Shown here: piece after piece, positions 52,067 to 61,591 of the stretch
Position numbering within the stretch: the first letter of the stretch is position 1
Layout of the letters: each line of letters begins with the position of its first letter
NCBI RefSeq assembly: GCF_014203395.1
Contig: NZ_JACHIW010000001.1
Coordinates: 4,075,501 to 4,139,500, forward strand
DNA length: 64,000 nt
Source: Saccharopolyspora phatthalungensis
GTDB lineage: Bacteria; Actinomycetota; Actinomycetes; Mycobacteriales; Pseudonocardiaceae
Reading direction: 5' to 3'
Position numbers and translations under genes: made by a program
Notes under the pieces: generated by a model
What the model was told of the DNA's origin: nothing
Databases searched by the model: none
What the model saw: the letters and a program-made list of their open reading frames with translations, nothing else

Positions 52067-52169
52067 CGGCCATCACCTCATTTCCATCCGTTCCATCATG
52101 GCAGAACAAGGGCCTGGACTTCACGCGCGCGATCGGGGCCGGGCCGATTACCCCCATCGCGCGCTCCGG

Positions 52170-54278
52170 TCAGACGGGGACGGAAGCCACGCCAGGGGCG
52201 AGGAAACGCTTGCCGTTGATCCCCTCGGCGATGCCGGTTCGGTCCAGGTACGGCGTGATGCCGCCCATCCAGAACGGCCAGCCCGCGCCGAGGAGCATGC
52301 ACAGGTCGATGTCCCGCGCCTCGGCGACCACGCCCTCGTCGAGCATGATCCGGATCTCCTCGGCCAGCGCGTTGAGCGCCCGCTCCCGGACCTGCTCGGA
52401 CGTCGACGGCTTGTCGCCCTGCTCCCACAGTGCAACGACCTCCGGGTCGACGACTGATCGACCGGATTCGTCGGTGATCCACACTGCGGTCTTGCCCGCG
52501 TCGACGAAGCGCTGCATGTTGTCGCTGAGCCCGAATCTGTCCGGGTAGGCCGCGTGCATCGTGCCGTTGACGTGCTGAGCGATCGCCGGGCCGACCAGTT
52601 GCAGCAGCACCAGCGGGGTCATCGGCAGGCCGAGCGGCTCCAGCGCGTTGTCTGCCACCTCGAAGGGCGTGCCCTCGTCGATGGTCGCGATGATCTCGCC
52701 CATGAACCGGGTCAGCAGCCGGTTGACCACGAACGCCGGCGCGTCCTTGACCAGCACGCAGGACTTCTTGAGCTGCTTGCCGACCTTGAACGCGGTCGCC
52801 AGCGTCGCGTCGTCGGTCTGCTCGCCGCGCACCACCTCCAGCAGTGGCAGGACCGCGACCGGGTTGAAGAAGTGGAAGCCGACCACCCGCTCCGGATTCT
52901 TCAGCTTCGAGCCCATCTCGGTGATCGACAGCGACGAGGTGTTGGTGGCCAGGATCGCCTCGGGGGAGACGTGCTCCTCGAGTTCGGCGAAAACCTGCTG
53001 CTTGACCGACATCTCCTCGAAGACGGCCTCGATGACGAAATCGGCGTCGGCGAAGGCCTTCTTGTCCAGCGAGCCGCTGACCAGCGCCTTGAGCCGGTTC
53101 ACCGCGTCCGGCGACAGTCGGCCCTTGGCGGCGAGCTTGTCGATCTCGCCGTGGATGTAGGCCACGCCCCGGTCGATGCGCTCCTGGTCGATGTCGGTGA
53201 TCACCACCGGCACCTCCAGGCGGCGCACGAACAGCAAGGCCAGCTGGCTGGCCATCAGCCCGGCACCGACGACGCCGACCTTGGTGACCTCCCGCGCCAG
53301 GGACTTGTCCGGCGCCCCAGCGGGCCGCTTGGCGCGTTTCTGGGTCAGGTCGAAGGAGTAGAGCCCGGCGCGCAGTTCGTCGGACATCAGCGCGTCGGTC
53401 AGCGCCTCGGTCTCGGCGGCGTAACCCGCGTCGAGGTCGTTGCCGCGGGCCAGGTCGATCAGTTCGACGGCCTTGGTCACGGCGGGGGAGGCGCCGTGGG
53501 TGCGCGCCCGGACGATGCCCTTGGCACGCGCGACCGCGTCGTCCCAGCCCCTGCCGCGGTCGATCTCCGGGCGGGACACGGCTTGTTCGCCGTTGACCAC
53601 CCGAACGGCCCAGCGCAGCGACTCCTCCAGGAAGTCCGGGCTGTCCAGCAGCTCGTCGAAGATGCCCAGTTGCCGGGCCTGCTTCGGGTCGAGCATCCGG
53701 TTCTGGCTGAGCGCGTTCTCGATGATCACGGTGACCGCGGCGTCCGGGCCGATCAGGTTCGGCAGCAACTGGGTGCCGCCCCAGCCCGGGAACAGCCCCA
53801 GGAAGCATTCCGGGAAGGCGATCGCGCCGGCCGCCACCGAAACGGTCCGGTAGTGGCAGGACAGCGCCAGTTCCAGGCCCCCGCCGAGCGCCGCGCCGTT
53901 GACGAAGGCGAAGGTGGGGATCTTCGACTCGGTGAGCCGCCGGAACACGTCGTGCCCGGTCTGGGCGATCTGCTGGGCATGCGCCCGGTCGGTGATCTGC
54001 CCGATGCCGGACAGGTCCGCGCCCACGGCGAACACGAACGGCTTGCCGGTGACCGCGATGGCCGCGGGCTTGGCGGCGAAGGCCTCGTCCAGGGCGGCAT
54101 TCAGGCTGGTCAGCCCGCCCGGGCCGAAGGTGGACGGCCGGGTGTGGTCGTGGCCGTTGTCGATGGTGATCAGCGCGAGCTTGCCGGCCAGGCCGGGTAC
54201 GCCGATGAGCCGGGTGAACGCCTTGGTCACCACTTCGTCGGGGAACAGCGCCGCGAAGGAGGCGGGGTCGGATTTCAT
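52170..54278 (-). CDS. fadB: Trifunctional-type beta-oxidation protein FadB: enoyl-CoA hydratase plus 3-hydroxyacyl-CoA dehydrogenase
   Basis: 702 aa. N-terminal crotonase domain at about residues 1-195, with GAALGGGLELALSCHYR and PECFLGLFPGWGGTQLL carrying the two hydratase glutamates. The NAD-binding domain starts about residue 320 (VGVVGAGLMASQLAL; the usual GxGxMG Gly is Ala here), with FHFFNPVAVLPLLEVV. Two C-terminal dehydrogenase domains follow. ATG 54278 with AGGAGG 7 nt before. The start overlaps the fadA stop (ATGA), giving a coupled fadA-fadB unit. Acts on straight-chain acyl-CoAs in the cytosol. Confidence 0.95.
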   Translation of the reverse strand: MKSDPASFAALFPDEVVTKAFTRLIGVPGLAGKLALITIDNGHDHTRPSTFGPGGLTSLNAALDEAFAAKPAAIAVTGKPFVFAVGADLSGIGQITDRAHAQQIAQTGHDVFRRLTESKIPTFAFVNGAALGGGLELALSCHYRTVSVAAGAIAFPECFLGLFPGWGGTQLLPNLIGPDAAVTVIIENALSQNRMLDPKQARQLGIFDELLDSPDFLEESLRWAVRVVNGEQAVSRPEIDRGRGWDDAVARAKGIVRARTHGASPAVTKAVELIDLARGNDLDAGYAAETEALTDALMSDELRAGLYSFDLTQKRAKRPAGAPDKSLAREVTKVGVVGAGLMASQLALLFVRRLEVPVVITDIDQERIDRGVAYIHGEIDKLAAKGRLSPDAVNRLKALVSGSLDKKAFADADFVIEAVFEEMSVKQQVFAELEEHVSPEAILATNTSSLSITEMGSKLKNPERVVGFHFFNPVAVLPLLEVVRGEQTDDATLATAFKVGKQLKKSCVLVKDAPAFVVNRLLTRFMGEIIATIDEGTPFEVADNALEPLGLPMTPLVLLQLVGPAIAQHVNGTMHAAYPDRFGLSDNMQRFVDAGKTAVWITDESGRSVVDPEVVALWEQGDKPSTSEQVRERALNALAEEIRIMLDEGVVAEARDIDLCMLLGAGWPFWMGGITPYLDRTGIAEGINGKRFLAPGVASVPV

Positions 54279-55516
54279 CGGGCGCCTCCTGCGTCGTGGT
54301 TCGGGTTCTCCCAGATGACCGTGCCGCCCATGCCGAAGCCGATGCACATGGTCGTGATGCCGTAGCGCACCTCGGGGTGCTCGGCGAAGTGCCGGGATAG
54401 CTGCGTCATCAGCCGCACCCCGGAGGACGCCAGCGGGTGCCCGCAGGCGATCGCGCCACCCCACGGGTTGACCCGCGGGTCGTCGTCGGCGATGCCGAAG
54501 TGCTCCAGGAACGCCAGCACCTGCACCGCGAACGCCTCGTTGATCTCGAACAGGCCGATGTCGTCGATGCTCAGCCCGGCGCGGCGCAGCGCCTTCTCGG
54601 TGGCCGGCACCGGCCCGACGCCCATCACCTCCGGCTCGACCCCAGCGAAGGCGTAGCCGACCAGCCGCATCCCGGCCGGCAGGCCGAGCTCGGCGGCGGT
54701 GTCCGCGTCGGCCAGCAGGCACCCCGTCGCGCCGTCGTTGAGCCCCGCGGCGTTGCCCGGAGTTACCCGGCCGTGCGGCCGGAACGGCGTTTTCAGTCCG
54801 CTCAGCGCCTCGAAGGTGGTGCCCGGACGCGGCGGCTCGTCGGTGCTGGCCAACCCCCAGCCCTGCTCGGAGCGGGTGGATACCGGAACCAGGTCCGGGG
54901 TGATCTTCCCGGCCTGCAGCGCCCCGTCGTAGCGCAGCTGGCTCAGGGCGGCGTAGGCGTCGGTGCGCTGCCTGGTCAGCGTCGGGAACCGGTCGTGCAG
55001 GTTTTCCGCGGTCGAGCCCATGATCAGCGCCGACGGGTCGACGATCTGGTCGGACACGTAGCGCGGGTTGGGGTCGACTCCGTCGCCCATTGGGTGCTTG
55101 CCCATGTGCTCGACGCCGCCGGCGATCGCCACGTCGTAGGCGCCGACGGCGATGCCGCTGGAAACGGTGGTCACCGCCGTCATGGCGCCGGCGCACATCC
55201 GGTCGATGGCGAAGCCGGGGACCGACTTGGGCAGCCCGGCCAGCAGCGCCGCACTGCGGCCGATCGTCAGACCCTGGTCGCCGGTCTGGGTGGTCGCGGC
55301 GATGGCGACCTCGTCGATGCGCTCCGCCGGGAGTCGCGGGTGCCGCCGCAACAGCTCCCGGATGACCTTGACGACCATGTCGTCGGCGCGAGTCTGGGCG
55401 TACAGGCCCTTCGAGCCGGCCTTGCCGAACGGCGTGCGTACGCCGTCGACGAAGACCACGTCCCGAACCGCTGGGCGGCTGCGGCTGTCGGCGGGTGCCG
55501 ACGCAGGTGCGGCCAC
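54275..55516 (-). CDS. fadA: Acetyl-CoA acyltransferase (thiolase) FadA
   Basis: Cleaves 3-ketoacyl-CoA to acetyl-CoA in beta-oxidation. 413 aa. Nucleophilic Cys in DRMCAGAMTA (about residue 107), His in ACGHPLASSG, second Cys in TTMCIGFGMGG. The GEHMG-like GVEHMGKHPMG is present. GTG 55516 follows GAGGAGCACGCC. First gene of a two-gene operon with fadB. Two identical 14-bp palindromes lie 59-103 nt upstream of the start. Confidence 0.95.
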   Translation of the reverse strand: MAAPASAPADSRSRPAVRDVVFVDGVRTPFGKAGSKGLYAQTRADDMVVKVIRELLRRHPRLPAERIDEVAIAATTQTGDQGLTIGRSAALLAGLPKSVPGFAIDRMCAGAMTAVTTVSSGIAVGAYDVAIAGGVEHMGKHPMGDGVDPNPRYVSDQIVDPSALIMGSTAENLHDRFPTLTRQRTDAYAALSQLRYDGALQAGKITPDLVPVSTRSEQGWGLASTDEPPRPGTTFEALSGLKTPFRPHGRVTPGNAAGLNDGATGCLLADADTAAELGLPAGMRLVGYAFAGVEPEVMGVGPVPATEKALRRAGLSIDDIGLFEINEAFAVQVLAFLEHFGIADDDPRVNPWGGAIACGHPLASSGVRLMTQLSRHFAEHPEVRYGITTMCIGFGMGGTVIWENPNHDAGGAR

Positions 55517-55574
55517 GGCGTGCTCCTCACTGGCTTGGTGGATGGTGCCCGGCCGGGATCGCGCAGACGGTCAC

Positions 55575-55588
55575 TTACCGGCCGGTAA
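55575..55588. promoter_or_regulatory. 14-bp perfect palindrome upstream of fadA, copy 1
   Basis: TTACCGGCCGGTAA, perfectly self-complementary, 59 nt upstream of the fadA GTG. The form resembles TetR-family operators of fatty-acid genes; the regulator is unidentified. The second copy is 31 nt away centre to centre, about three helical turns. Confidence 0.75.
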
Positions 55589-55605
55589 CCGCACTCTAGC
55601 GCTCA

Positions 55606-55619
55606 TTACCGGCCGGTAA
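55606..55619. promoter_or_regulatory. 14-bp perfect palindrome upstream of fadA, copy 2
   Basis: A second identical TTACCGGCCGGTAA. Placement at the far side of the likely promoter suggests cooperative binding on one DNA face. No TetR gene is adjacent. Confidence 0.75.
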
Positions 55620-55756
55620 CCACCTGTCCGCCCCTGTCGGCTGCCTCACAAGCCGATCGGCCGATCTCCGGCCCTCCGATCATCCCGCGAGGGACTCGAT
55701 CTCGCCGCGAAGGTGATCCCATCTCGGGACGAACTCGCCGTTTCGCGGGAGCCGTG

Positions 55757-57013
55757 TTACGAGGCAGCGGCCGGCGGCGTCGCGTGGAGGGCTTTGCTCA
55801 GGGCCTCGGCGGTGAGGCCGATTTGCCACTTGCGGGCGCCCTTGGCCTGCAAGACCTCCGTCACGCCGGTGACGCTGCGGTCCTCCGGCGGGATCCAGCA
55901 GGTTCGCCGGACCAGGTCGGGGAGCAGCAGGTTCTCCACGGGCAGGTGATTGTGCTCGGCGATCTCCGCCAGCGCCGAACGCGCCGCCGACAGGCGGGCC
56001 GCGGCTTCGGGGTCCCGGTCGCTCCACCGGTTCGTCGGGGGCGGTCCCTCGTGTGGCGTGGCCGGTGCCGGAAGTTCGGCGTTGTCAAGCTGGCTGGCCG
56101 ATCGCAACGCCTGCAGCCACATCGAAGCCCGGCGCCGCTGCTGCCGGCCGCCGAACACCGGCAACGCGACCAGTTCGGCCTCGGTGTTCGGGTTGGCCTG
56201 TGCGGCTTGCACGATCGAGGAATCGGGTAGCACACGGCCCGGCGCGAGATCGCGGTCCCGCGCGAAGGTGTCCCGGATCTCCCACAGCGCGCGAACCGCG
56301 GCGAGCTGACGAGGATTGCGCACCCGGTGGATGCCGGAAGTTCGGCGCCAGGGCTCCGCCCGCGGCGGCGCGGGCTCGGCGGTGCGGACCGCTTCGAACT
56401 CCTCGTGCGCCCAGTCCAGCTTGCCCTGCCGCTGCAACTCGTCGCGCATCGCGTCGCGCAGGGCGTTCAGCAGTTCCACGTCGAGGGCGGCGTACACCAG
56501 CCAGTCCTGCGGCAGCGGCCGGCGGGACCAGTCCGCCGCGCTGTGACCCTTCTCGAGCCGGTAGCCGAGCATGCGCTCCACGAGCGCCCCGAGCGAGACA
56601 CGTTCGAACCCGGCCAGCCGACCCGCCAGCTCGGTGTCGAACAGCCGTGCCGGACGCAGGTCGAGCTCGGCCAGGCACGGCAGATCCTGGGACGCCGCGT
56701 GCAGCACCCACTCGGTGTCGGCCAGCGCAGGTGGCAAAGAGTCGAGTGCACCATCTAGCGCGATCGGGTCCACGAGCACGGTGCCCGCGCCTTCCCGGCG
56801 GAGTTGTACCAGGTAGGCGCGTTGCGAGTAGCGATAACCCGATGCGCGTTCGGTGTCCACGGCGACCGGTCCGGTCCCCGCGGCCAGTGCGGTCGCGGCG
56901 GCGTTCAACGCCGCCGGCGTATCCACCACCGGCGGCACGCCATCGATGGGTTCGGTCAACAACACCGGCTCCGGGCGGTCGGACCCGACGGTCTCGGGGC
57001 TTGCAGCTTCCAC
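55757..57013 (-). CDS. rnd: Ribonuclease D-like 3'-5' exonuclease with HRDC domain
   Basis: 418 aa. DEDDy exonuclease motifs: AVDTERASGYRY (Exo I), HAASQDLPCL and DTELAGRLAG (Exo II), and YAALDVELL (Exo III with Tyr-x3-Asp). The HRDC nucleic-acid-binding domain follows at about residues 215-300, then a linker and a last helical domain. Trims 3' ends of structured RNA such as tRNA precursors. Start GTG 57013. 96 nt downstream of the response regulator, same strand; M. tuberculosis Rv2681 is the positional homologue. Confidence 0.93.
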   Translation of the reverse strand: MEAASPETVGSDRPEPVLLTEPIDGVPPVVDTPAALNAAATALAAGTGPVAVDTERASGYRYSQRAYLVQLRREGAGTVLVDPIALDGALDSLPPALADTEWVLHAASQDLPCLAELDLRPARLFDTELAGRLAGFERVSLGALVERMLGYRLEKGHSAADWSRRPLPQDWLVYAALDVELLNALRDAMRDELQRQGKLDWAHEEFEAVRTAEPAPPRAEPWRRTSGIHRVRNPRQLAAVRALWEIRDTFARDRDLAPGRVLPDSSIVQAAQANPNTEAELVALPVFGGRQQRRRASMWLQALRSASQLDNAELPAPATPHEGPPPTNRWSDRDPEAAARLSAARSALAEIAEHNHLPVENLLLPDLVRRTCWIPPEDRSVTGVTEVLQAKGARKWQIGLTAEALSKALHATPPAAAS

Positions 57014-57109
57014 GGCTACCAGACCTTACGTGCTTCGGCCGGTGCCGTGGGGCTACTCCGCCCGAGCTCGTCGGGGCGACCGCACCGGTGCAGGTGCGTC
57101 AGCGTCCGG

Positions 57110-57826
57110 TCATCTGATCACCCCGGCCCGCATGGCCAGTGCGACCATCTGTGCCCGGTCGCCCGTACCCAGCTTGCGCCCGATCCGCGACAGGTGGCTT
57201 TTCACCGTGAGCGCGGACAGGTTCAGGGCCTCGCCGATCTCCTTGTTGGAGCGGCCATCGGCCACCAACTGGAGCACCTCGACTTCGCGCCCGGACAGCT
57301 CGCGAGGCGTGTTGTCCGTTCCCGGCACGCGGGTGCCGGCGGCAAGCACCGGCGCCACGCTGGGATCGGCGTACACGCCGCCGTCGAGCACGCGGCGCAC
57401 ACCGTCGGTGACCACCATCGGCGAGGCCGACTTCAGCAGGTACGCCTGCGCACCTGCCTGGAAGGCGGCCCGGACCGCATACGGGTCATCGGACGAAGCG
57501 AGCACCACGATCCGGGGCCATCCCTGGCTCCGAAGCTCGGTTACCAGCTCGATGCCGGTCCCGTCCGGGAGCCCGAGATCGAGAATCGCGAGGTCGCACG
57601 GACCGGTCGCCAGAGCGCGAGCCCTGGCCTCGGCCATTGATGCGGCCTCGTGCACCGTGCCGGCGCCCATCTGCAACAGCCGGGCGGCGATTGCCTCCCG
57701 GAGCAGCGGATGGTCGTCCACCACGAGCACCGTGAACAGCTCTTCCCGCGGGTGCGGGACCATGTTGGCCGGCAATGCGCCGGCGGGCGTGGTTCGAGCG
57801 GCCTGACCTAAGCCGACGGCAGCCAC
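57110..57826 (-). CDS. NarL/LuxR-family response regulator without adjacent kinase
   Basis: 238 aa. After a 25-residue lead the receiver domain shows VLVVDDHPLLREAI, phospho-acceptor Asp in LAILDLGLPDG (about residue 90) and Lys in YLLKSAS. The C-terminal LuxR HTH has ELSGREVEVLQLVADGRSNKEIGEALNLSALTVKSHLSRIGRKLGTGDR motifs in the expected order. GTG 57826 with GGAGGT 7 nt upstream is chosen; GTG 57868 is possible. No histidine kinase is adjacent, so an orphan or cross-talking regulator. Two inverted repeats in the gap behind it could be autoregulatory sites. Confidence 0.93.
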   Translation of the reverse strand: MAAVGLGQAARTTPAGALPANMVPHPREELFTVLVVDDHPLLREAIAARLLQMGAGTVHEAASMAEARARALATGPCDLAILDLGLPDGTGIELVTELRSQGWPRIVVLASSDDPYAVRAAFQAGAQAYLLKSASPMVVTDGVRRVLDGGVYADPSVAPVLAAGTRVPGTDNTPRELSGREVEVLQLVADGRSNKEIGEALNLSALTVKSHLSRIGRKLGTGDRAQMVALAMRAGVIR

Positions 57827-58243
57827 GTCACTACCTCCCTGGAGTCGGTCGTGCCCCCCGACCGGCACCGGGACTCTCGACCAATCAGCCGCGCCACTGA
57901 TCGACCGAAAGTGGTGTCGTCGGGGGCAGCGTAACCGCCCAAGCGGGTCAGCGGGACGATCAATCGGGTATGTATCCCGATCGAGTTGTTACCTGTGCAT
58001 GATCGCATCGCTCTTTTGGGTGACTGTGAGCTATCCCGGTAACACCGGAGCGTGGCCAAGCGACGTAATACGAACGCGCATTGTGAAATACTTGCGCAAG
58101 CAGTCGTTTCGTGCCGCACGTGGTCTTCGCGAAAGAAAATCGCGCTTGGGCGTGTCGCGTGCCCCACGGCGTGGCGAGCGGTCGCGCCGAACCTTACGCG
58201 CTGGAGTCGATCGGCACAGCCGGTGATCGGGCGATGTCGCGGA
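57827..58243. other. Gene-free region with two inverted repeats
   Basis: 417 nt between the regulator start and the DUF3000 stop. Contains ATCGGG-N7-CCCGAT at 57963-57981 and CCGGT-AAC-ACCGG at 58036-58048, and an AT-richer patch (58060-58140). No credible gene. Likely promoter region of the response regulator. Confidence 0.5.
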
Positions 58244-58822
58244 TCAGTCCCGCCGCGCCGCGCCGCCCGGTCGTCCGCCCAGCATCGAGATGCCTTCCGG
58301 CGGAAGACCCGCGGCGCTGGCCATCAACTCGTGGAAGGCCGCGGCGTGCGGTTCGAGATGCGCGTCGGTGGCCGTCCAGGAGCCGCGCAACTCAAGGTCG
58401 TGGCTGCGGGTCGGGCCCGCGATGTCCCCGAACCGGGCCGACGAGGTCAACGTGACCGTGCCGCCGAGGGCGGTCCAGGACGCACCGGCGCCCTCCAACG
58501 CGTCGGTCAGCCACGACCAGCCCACCGCGGGCAGCAGCGGATCGGTGGCCAGTTCCGGGTCGAGTTCCGCCCGCAGGTAGACCACCAGCCGCAGCACGCC
58601 GTCCCACGCCTCCTGGCCCTCCGGGTCGTAGAGCAGGACCAGCCGGGCGGTGGCCAACTCGCCGGCCGGTCCGTTCGCCTCCGCGGCGAGCGCGTACGCC
58701 CAGGGCGCGAGGCGCTTGGGCGGACCCACCTCGGTCAGCTCGATCTCCGCACGCGGGCGGTACGACGTCAACGCGGCAACAGCCTGCCGGAAAACTTCGG
58801 GCGCCGCCGACATCTCCGTCAC
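58244..58822 (-). CDS. DUF3000 protein
   Basis: About 192 aa (189 if ATG 58813 is the start; GTG 58822 adds 3). Family features: FRQAVAALTSYRPRAEIELTEVGPPKRLAPWAYAL near the N-terminus and GWSWLTDALEGAGA, GTVTLTSSARFGDI and ELRGSW in the rest. Likely a soluble protein. Function unknown; positional homologue Rv2680. Divergent from hemE. Confidence 0.92.
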   Translation of the reverse strand: MTEMSAAPEVFRQAVAALTSYRPRAEIELTEVGPPKRLAPWAYALAAEANGPAGELATARLVLLYDPEGQEAWDGVLRLVVYLRAELDPELATDPLLPAVGWSWLTDALEGAGASWTALGGTVTLTSSARFGDIAGPTRSHDLELRGSWTATDAHLEPHAAAFHELMASAAGLPPEGISMLGGRPGGAARRD

Positions 58823-59065
58823 GCCGCCGACTGTAGGCGGCCGAGCGCGGGCGGTGGCGGAGGCACGCCGAACGAGGGACGCGGACGCTTGGTGCGTGCG
58901 GCCGAGCGGCTGCCCGTTTCAACGACGAAGATCAACCCAACTGTGAACGACGGACGCTGAGCCCGGGGACGTTGGGGCGGCGTGCGAAGATTGCCGCTGC
59001 AAGCCCGGTCGGCCCGCCGAGGCGCCATCGCCGGGACACCGATCGACGTACGGACAGCGACCTCG

Positions 59066-60151
59066 ATGACGAACTCCGCTCCGGTCTCGGCTTGCCGGGA
59101 CCTCGCCGACGCCCCCCTGCTGGTCGCCGCCCGCGGCGGAACGCCCCGGCATACCCCGGTCTGGTTCATGCGGCAGGCGGGGCGTTCGTTGCCCGAGTAC
59201 CGGCGGGTCCGCGAGGGCGTGCCGATGTTGCAGGCGTGCCTGACGCCGGAACTGGTCAGCGAGATCACCCTGCAGCCGGTGCGTCGGCACGGCGTAGACG
59301 CCGCGATCCTGTTCAGCGACATCGTGCTGCCGCTGTACGCGGCGGGGATCGGGCTGGACATCGTCCCGGGCACCGGACCGGTCGTGTCGAACCCGGTGCG
59401 CGACGCCGCCGACGTCGCCGCCTTGCCGCGGCTGGATCCGGCGCAGGTGAGCCCCGTCGCCGACGCGGTCGGGCTGCTGGTCAACGAGCTGGGGCAGACG
59501 CCGCTGATCGGGTTCGCCGGGGCGCCGTTCACGCTGGCGTCCTACCTGGTGGAGGGCGGTCCAAGCCGCAACCACGAGCGCACCAAGGCGCTGATGCACT
59601 CCGACCCGCAGACCTGGCACGCGCTGCTGGACCGGCTCGCCGACACCACGCTGGACTTCCTGAAGGTGCAGCTGGCGGCCGGGGTCGACGCGGTCCAGCT
59701 CTTCGACTCGTGGGCCGGGGCCCTGTCGCTGCGCGACTACCGCGAGTTCGTGCTGCCGCACAGCCAGCGGATCTTCGCCGGTATCGCCGAGGTCGCGGAC
59801 GTGCCGAAGATCCATTTCGGGGTCGGTACCGGTGAGCTGCTTGGCGCGATGCGCTCGGCCGGCGCCGACGTGGTCGGCGTGGACTGGCGGGTGCCGCTGG
59901 ACGAGGCCGTGGCCCGGTTGCGCGCGGCGGCGCCGGGCGGCCCCGCGCCGGTGGTGCAGGGCAACCTCGACCCGGCGGTGCTGTTTGCCGGGTGGGATGC
60001 GGTCGAGCGCGAGGTGCGCCGGATCCTCGCCGAGGGCAAGGCCGCCGGCGGCCACGTCTTCAACCTCGGCCACGGAGTGCTGCCGACCACTGAGCCCGAG
60101 GTGCTCACCCGCGTCGTCGAGCTGGTGCACACCGCGAGCAAGCAGCAGTGA
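59066..60151 (+). CDS. hemE: Uroporphyrinogen decarboxylase
   Basis: Converts uroporphyrinogen III to coproporphyrinogen III. 361 aa. Signatures: [16 protein letters not shown] near residues 33-48, LFSDIVLP near 83, and [12 protein letters not shown] near 150. The start is ATG 59066; the frame is open to 58982 but the extra 28 residues are not conserved. First gene of hemE-hemY-chdC; the stop shares a base with the next start (TGATG). Cytosolic. Confidence 0.95.
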   Translation: MTNSAPVSACRDLADAPLLVAARGGTPRHTPVWFMRQAGRSLPEYRRVREGVPMLQACLTPELVSEITLQPVRRHGVDAAILFSDIVLPLYAAGIGLDIVPGTGPVVSNPVRDAADVAALPRLDPAQVSPVADAVGLLVNELGQTPLIGFAGAPFTLASYLVEGGPSRNHERTKALMHSDPQTWHALLDRLADTTLDFLKVQLAAGVDAVQLFDSWAGALSLRDYREFVLPHSQRIFAGIAEVADVPKIHFGVGTGELLGAMRSAGADVVGVDWRVPLDEAVARLRAAAPGGPAPVVQGNLDPAVLFAGWDAVEREVRRILAEGKAAGGHVFNLGHGVLPTTEPEVLTRVVELVHTASKQQ

Positions 60152-61587
60152 TGCCGCACCGGGTCGCGGTCGTCGGCGGTGGCATCGCCGGTCTCGCCGC
60201 CGCCTACCGGCTCCGCCGCGAGCTGGGGCCGGACGCCGAGATCGTGCTGGTGGAGCAGTGCGAGCGGCTCGGCGGCAAACTCCGCACGGTCGAGTTGGCC
60301 GGTTGCCGCTACGACGTCGGGGCGGAGGCATTCCTCGACCGGCGCCCGGAAGTCCGGCAACTCGCCGAGGAGCTTGGCCTTCCGGCGGAGCTCGTGTATC
60401 CGGGCGCGGCGTCCGCGACGGTGCGTGCCGGTGGCCGGACCCGGCGGTTGCCGGGCCGAACCGTGATGGGCGTGCCAGCCTCGGCGCAGGCGGTGCAGGA
60501 CGTGCTGTCCCCGGCGGGACTGGCCGCTGTGCGGGCGGAGGCGGACCTGCCGCCGGTTCAGCTGGGTGGCGCCGACGTCTCGGTCGGCGAGTTGCTGCGC
60601 GGCCGGATCGGCGACGAGGTCGTCGATCGGCTCGTCGAACCGTTGCTGGGCGGGGTTTACGCGGGCAACGCGGATCTGCTCGGGCTGCGGGCGACGATTC
60701 CGGCGCTGGCCGCAGCGCTCGATGCCGGAGCGGAGTCGATCACCTCCGCCGCTGCCTCGGCGCTGCCCTCGTCGCAAGCTGCCGATGCGCCGAAGCCACC
60801 GGTGTTCGGCGCGTTCCGCCACGGCTATCGGGAGCTGATCGACCGGCTGCTGATCGCCGCGGACGCCCAGGTGCGCCTGGGACTTCCGGTGCGTCAGCTG
60901 GCCCGGGCCGACGCCGGATGGCGCCTGGAGATCGGCGCTGCGCCGAGCCCGGAGTTCCTGGATGTCGACGCCGTGGTGCTCGCGGTGCCCGCTGCGGCCG
61001 CTCGGCGGCTGCTGGACAACGCCGTTCCGGCGGCGGCCGCGAAGCTGGGCGCGGTGGAGGTGTCGTCCTCGATCGTGGTCGGGCTCGCCCTTCCGCCGAG
61101 TACGCAGCTGCCCGACGCCTCCGGCGTGCTGATCGCGCGCGGCGAGCAGCACGCGGACGGGACGCCGTTCACCGCCAAGGCGTTCACCTTCTCCAGCAGG
61201 AAATGGCCGCATCTGCGCGGCGCCAACGGCGAGCTGCTGGTGCGCGGCTCGGTCGGCCGGTTCGGCGAGACCGCCGACCTGAGGTTGAACGACGCCGAAG
61301 TGCTGCGCCGCGTCCAGGCGGATTTCGCGGAGCTGACCGGGATCGTGGCGGTTCCGGTGGATTCCGTCGTGGTGCGTTGGGGTGGTGGCCTGCCGCAGTA
61401 CGGCGTGGGTCACCTCGATCTGGTCGCCGACGTCGAGCGGGTCATCGCCGAGGTGCCGGGGCTCGCCTTAGCGGGTGCGGCGCTGCACGGCGTCGGCGTC
61501 CCGGCTTGCATCGCCACCGGCCGGGCGGCCGCGACCGATATCACCCGGGACCTCCTTCAGGTCGGTCGCCGCGAGGTGGGACGATGA
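60151..61587 (+). CDS. hemY: Coproporphyrinogen III/protoporphyrinogen oxidase HemY
   Basis: FAD-dependent oxidase, 478 aa. Dinucleotide-binding [17 protein letters not shown] at the N-terminus (residues 4-20), then a GGKLRTVE loop. In Gram-positive organisms this enzyme oxidises coproporphyrinogen III. ATG 60151 or GTG 60148; both overlap the hemE stop. FAD-binding C-terminal motif: [28 protein letters not shown]. The chdC start follows by 4 nt. hemH (coproporphyrin ferrochelatase) is not in this unit. Confidence 0.94.
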   Translation: MPHRVAVVGGGIAGLAAAYRLRRELGPDAEIVLVEQCERLGGKLRTVELAGCRYDVGAEAFLDRRPEVRQLAEELGLPAELVYPGAASATVRAGGRTRRLPGRTVMGVPASAQAVQDVLSPAGLAAVRAEADLPPVQLGGADVSVGELLRGRIGDEVVDRLVEPLLGGVYAGNADLLGLRATIPALAAALDAGAESITSAAASALPSSQAADAPKPPVFGAFRHGYRELIDRLLIAADAQVRLGLPVRQLARADAGWRLEIGAAPSPEFLDVDAVVLAVPAAAARRLLDNAVPAAAAKLGAVEVSSSIVVGLALPPSTQLPDASGVLIARGEQHADGTPFTAKAFTFSSRKWPHLRGANGELLVRGSVGRFGETADLRLNDAEVLRRVQADFAELTGIVAVPVDSVVVRWGGGLPQYGVGHLDLVADVERVIAEVPGLALAGAALHGVGVPACIATGRAAATDITRDLLQVGRREVGR

Positions 61588-61591
61588 ACGC

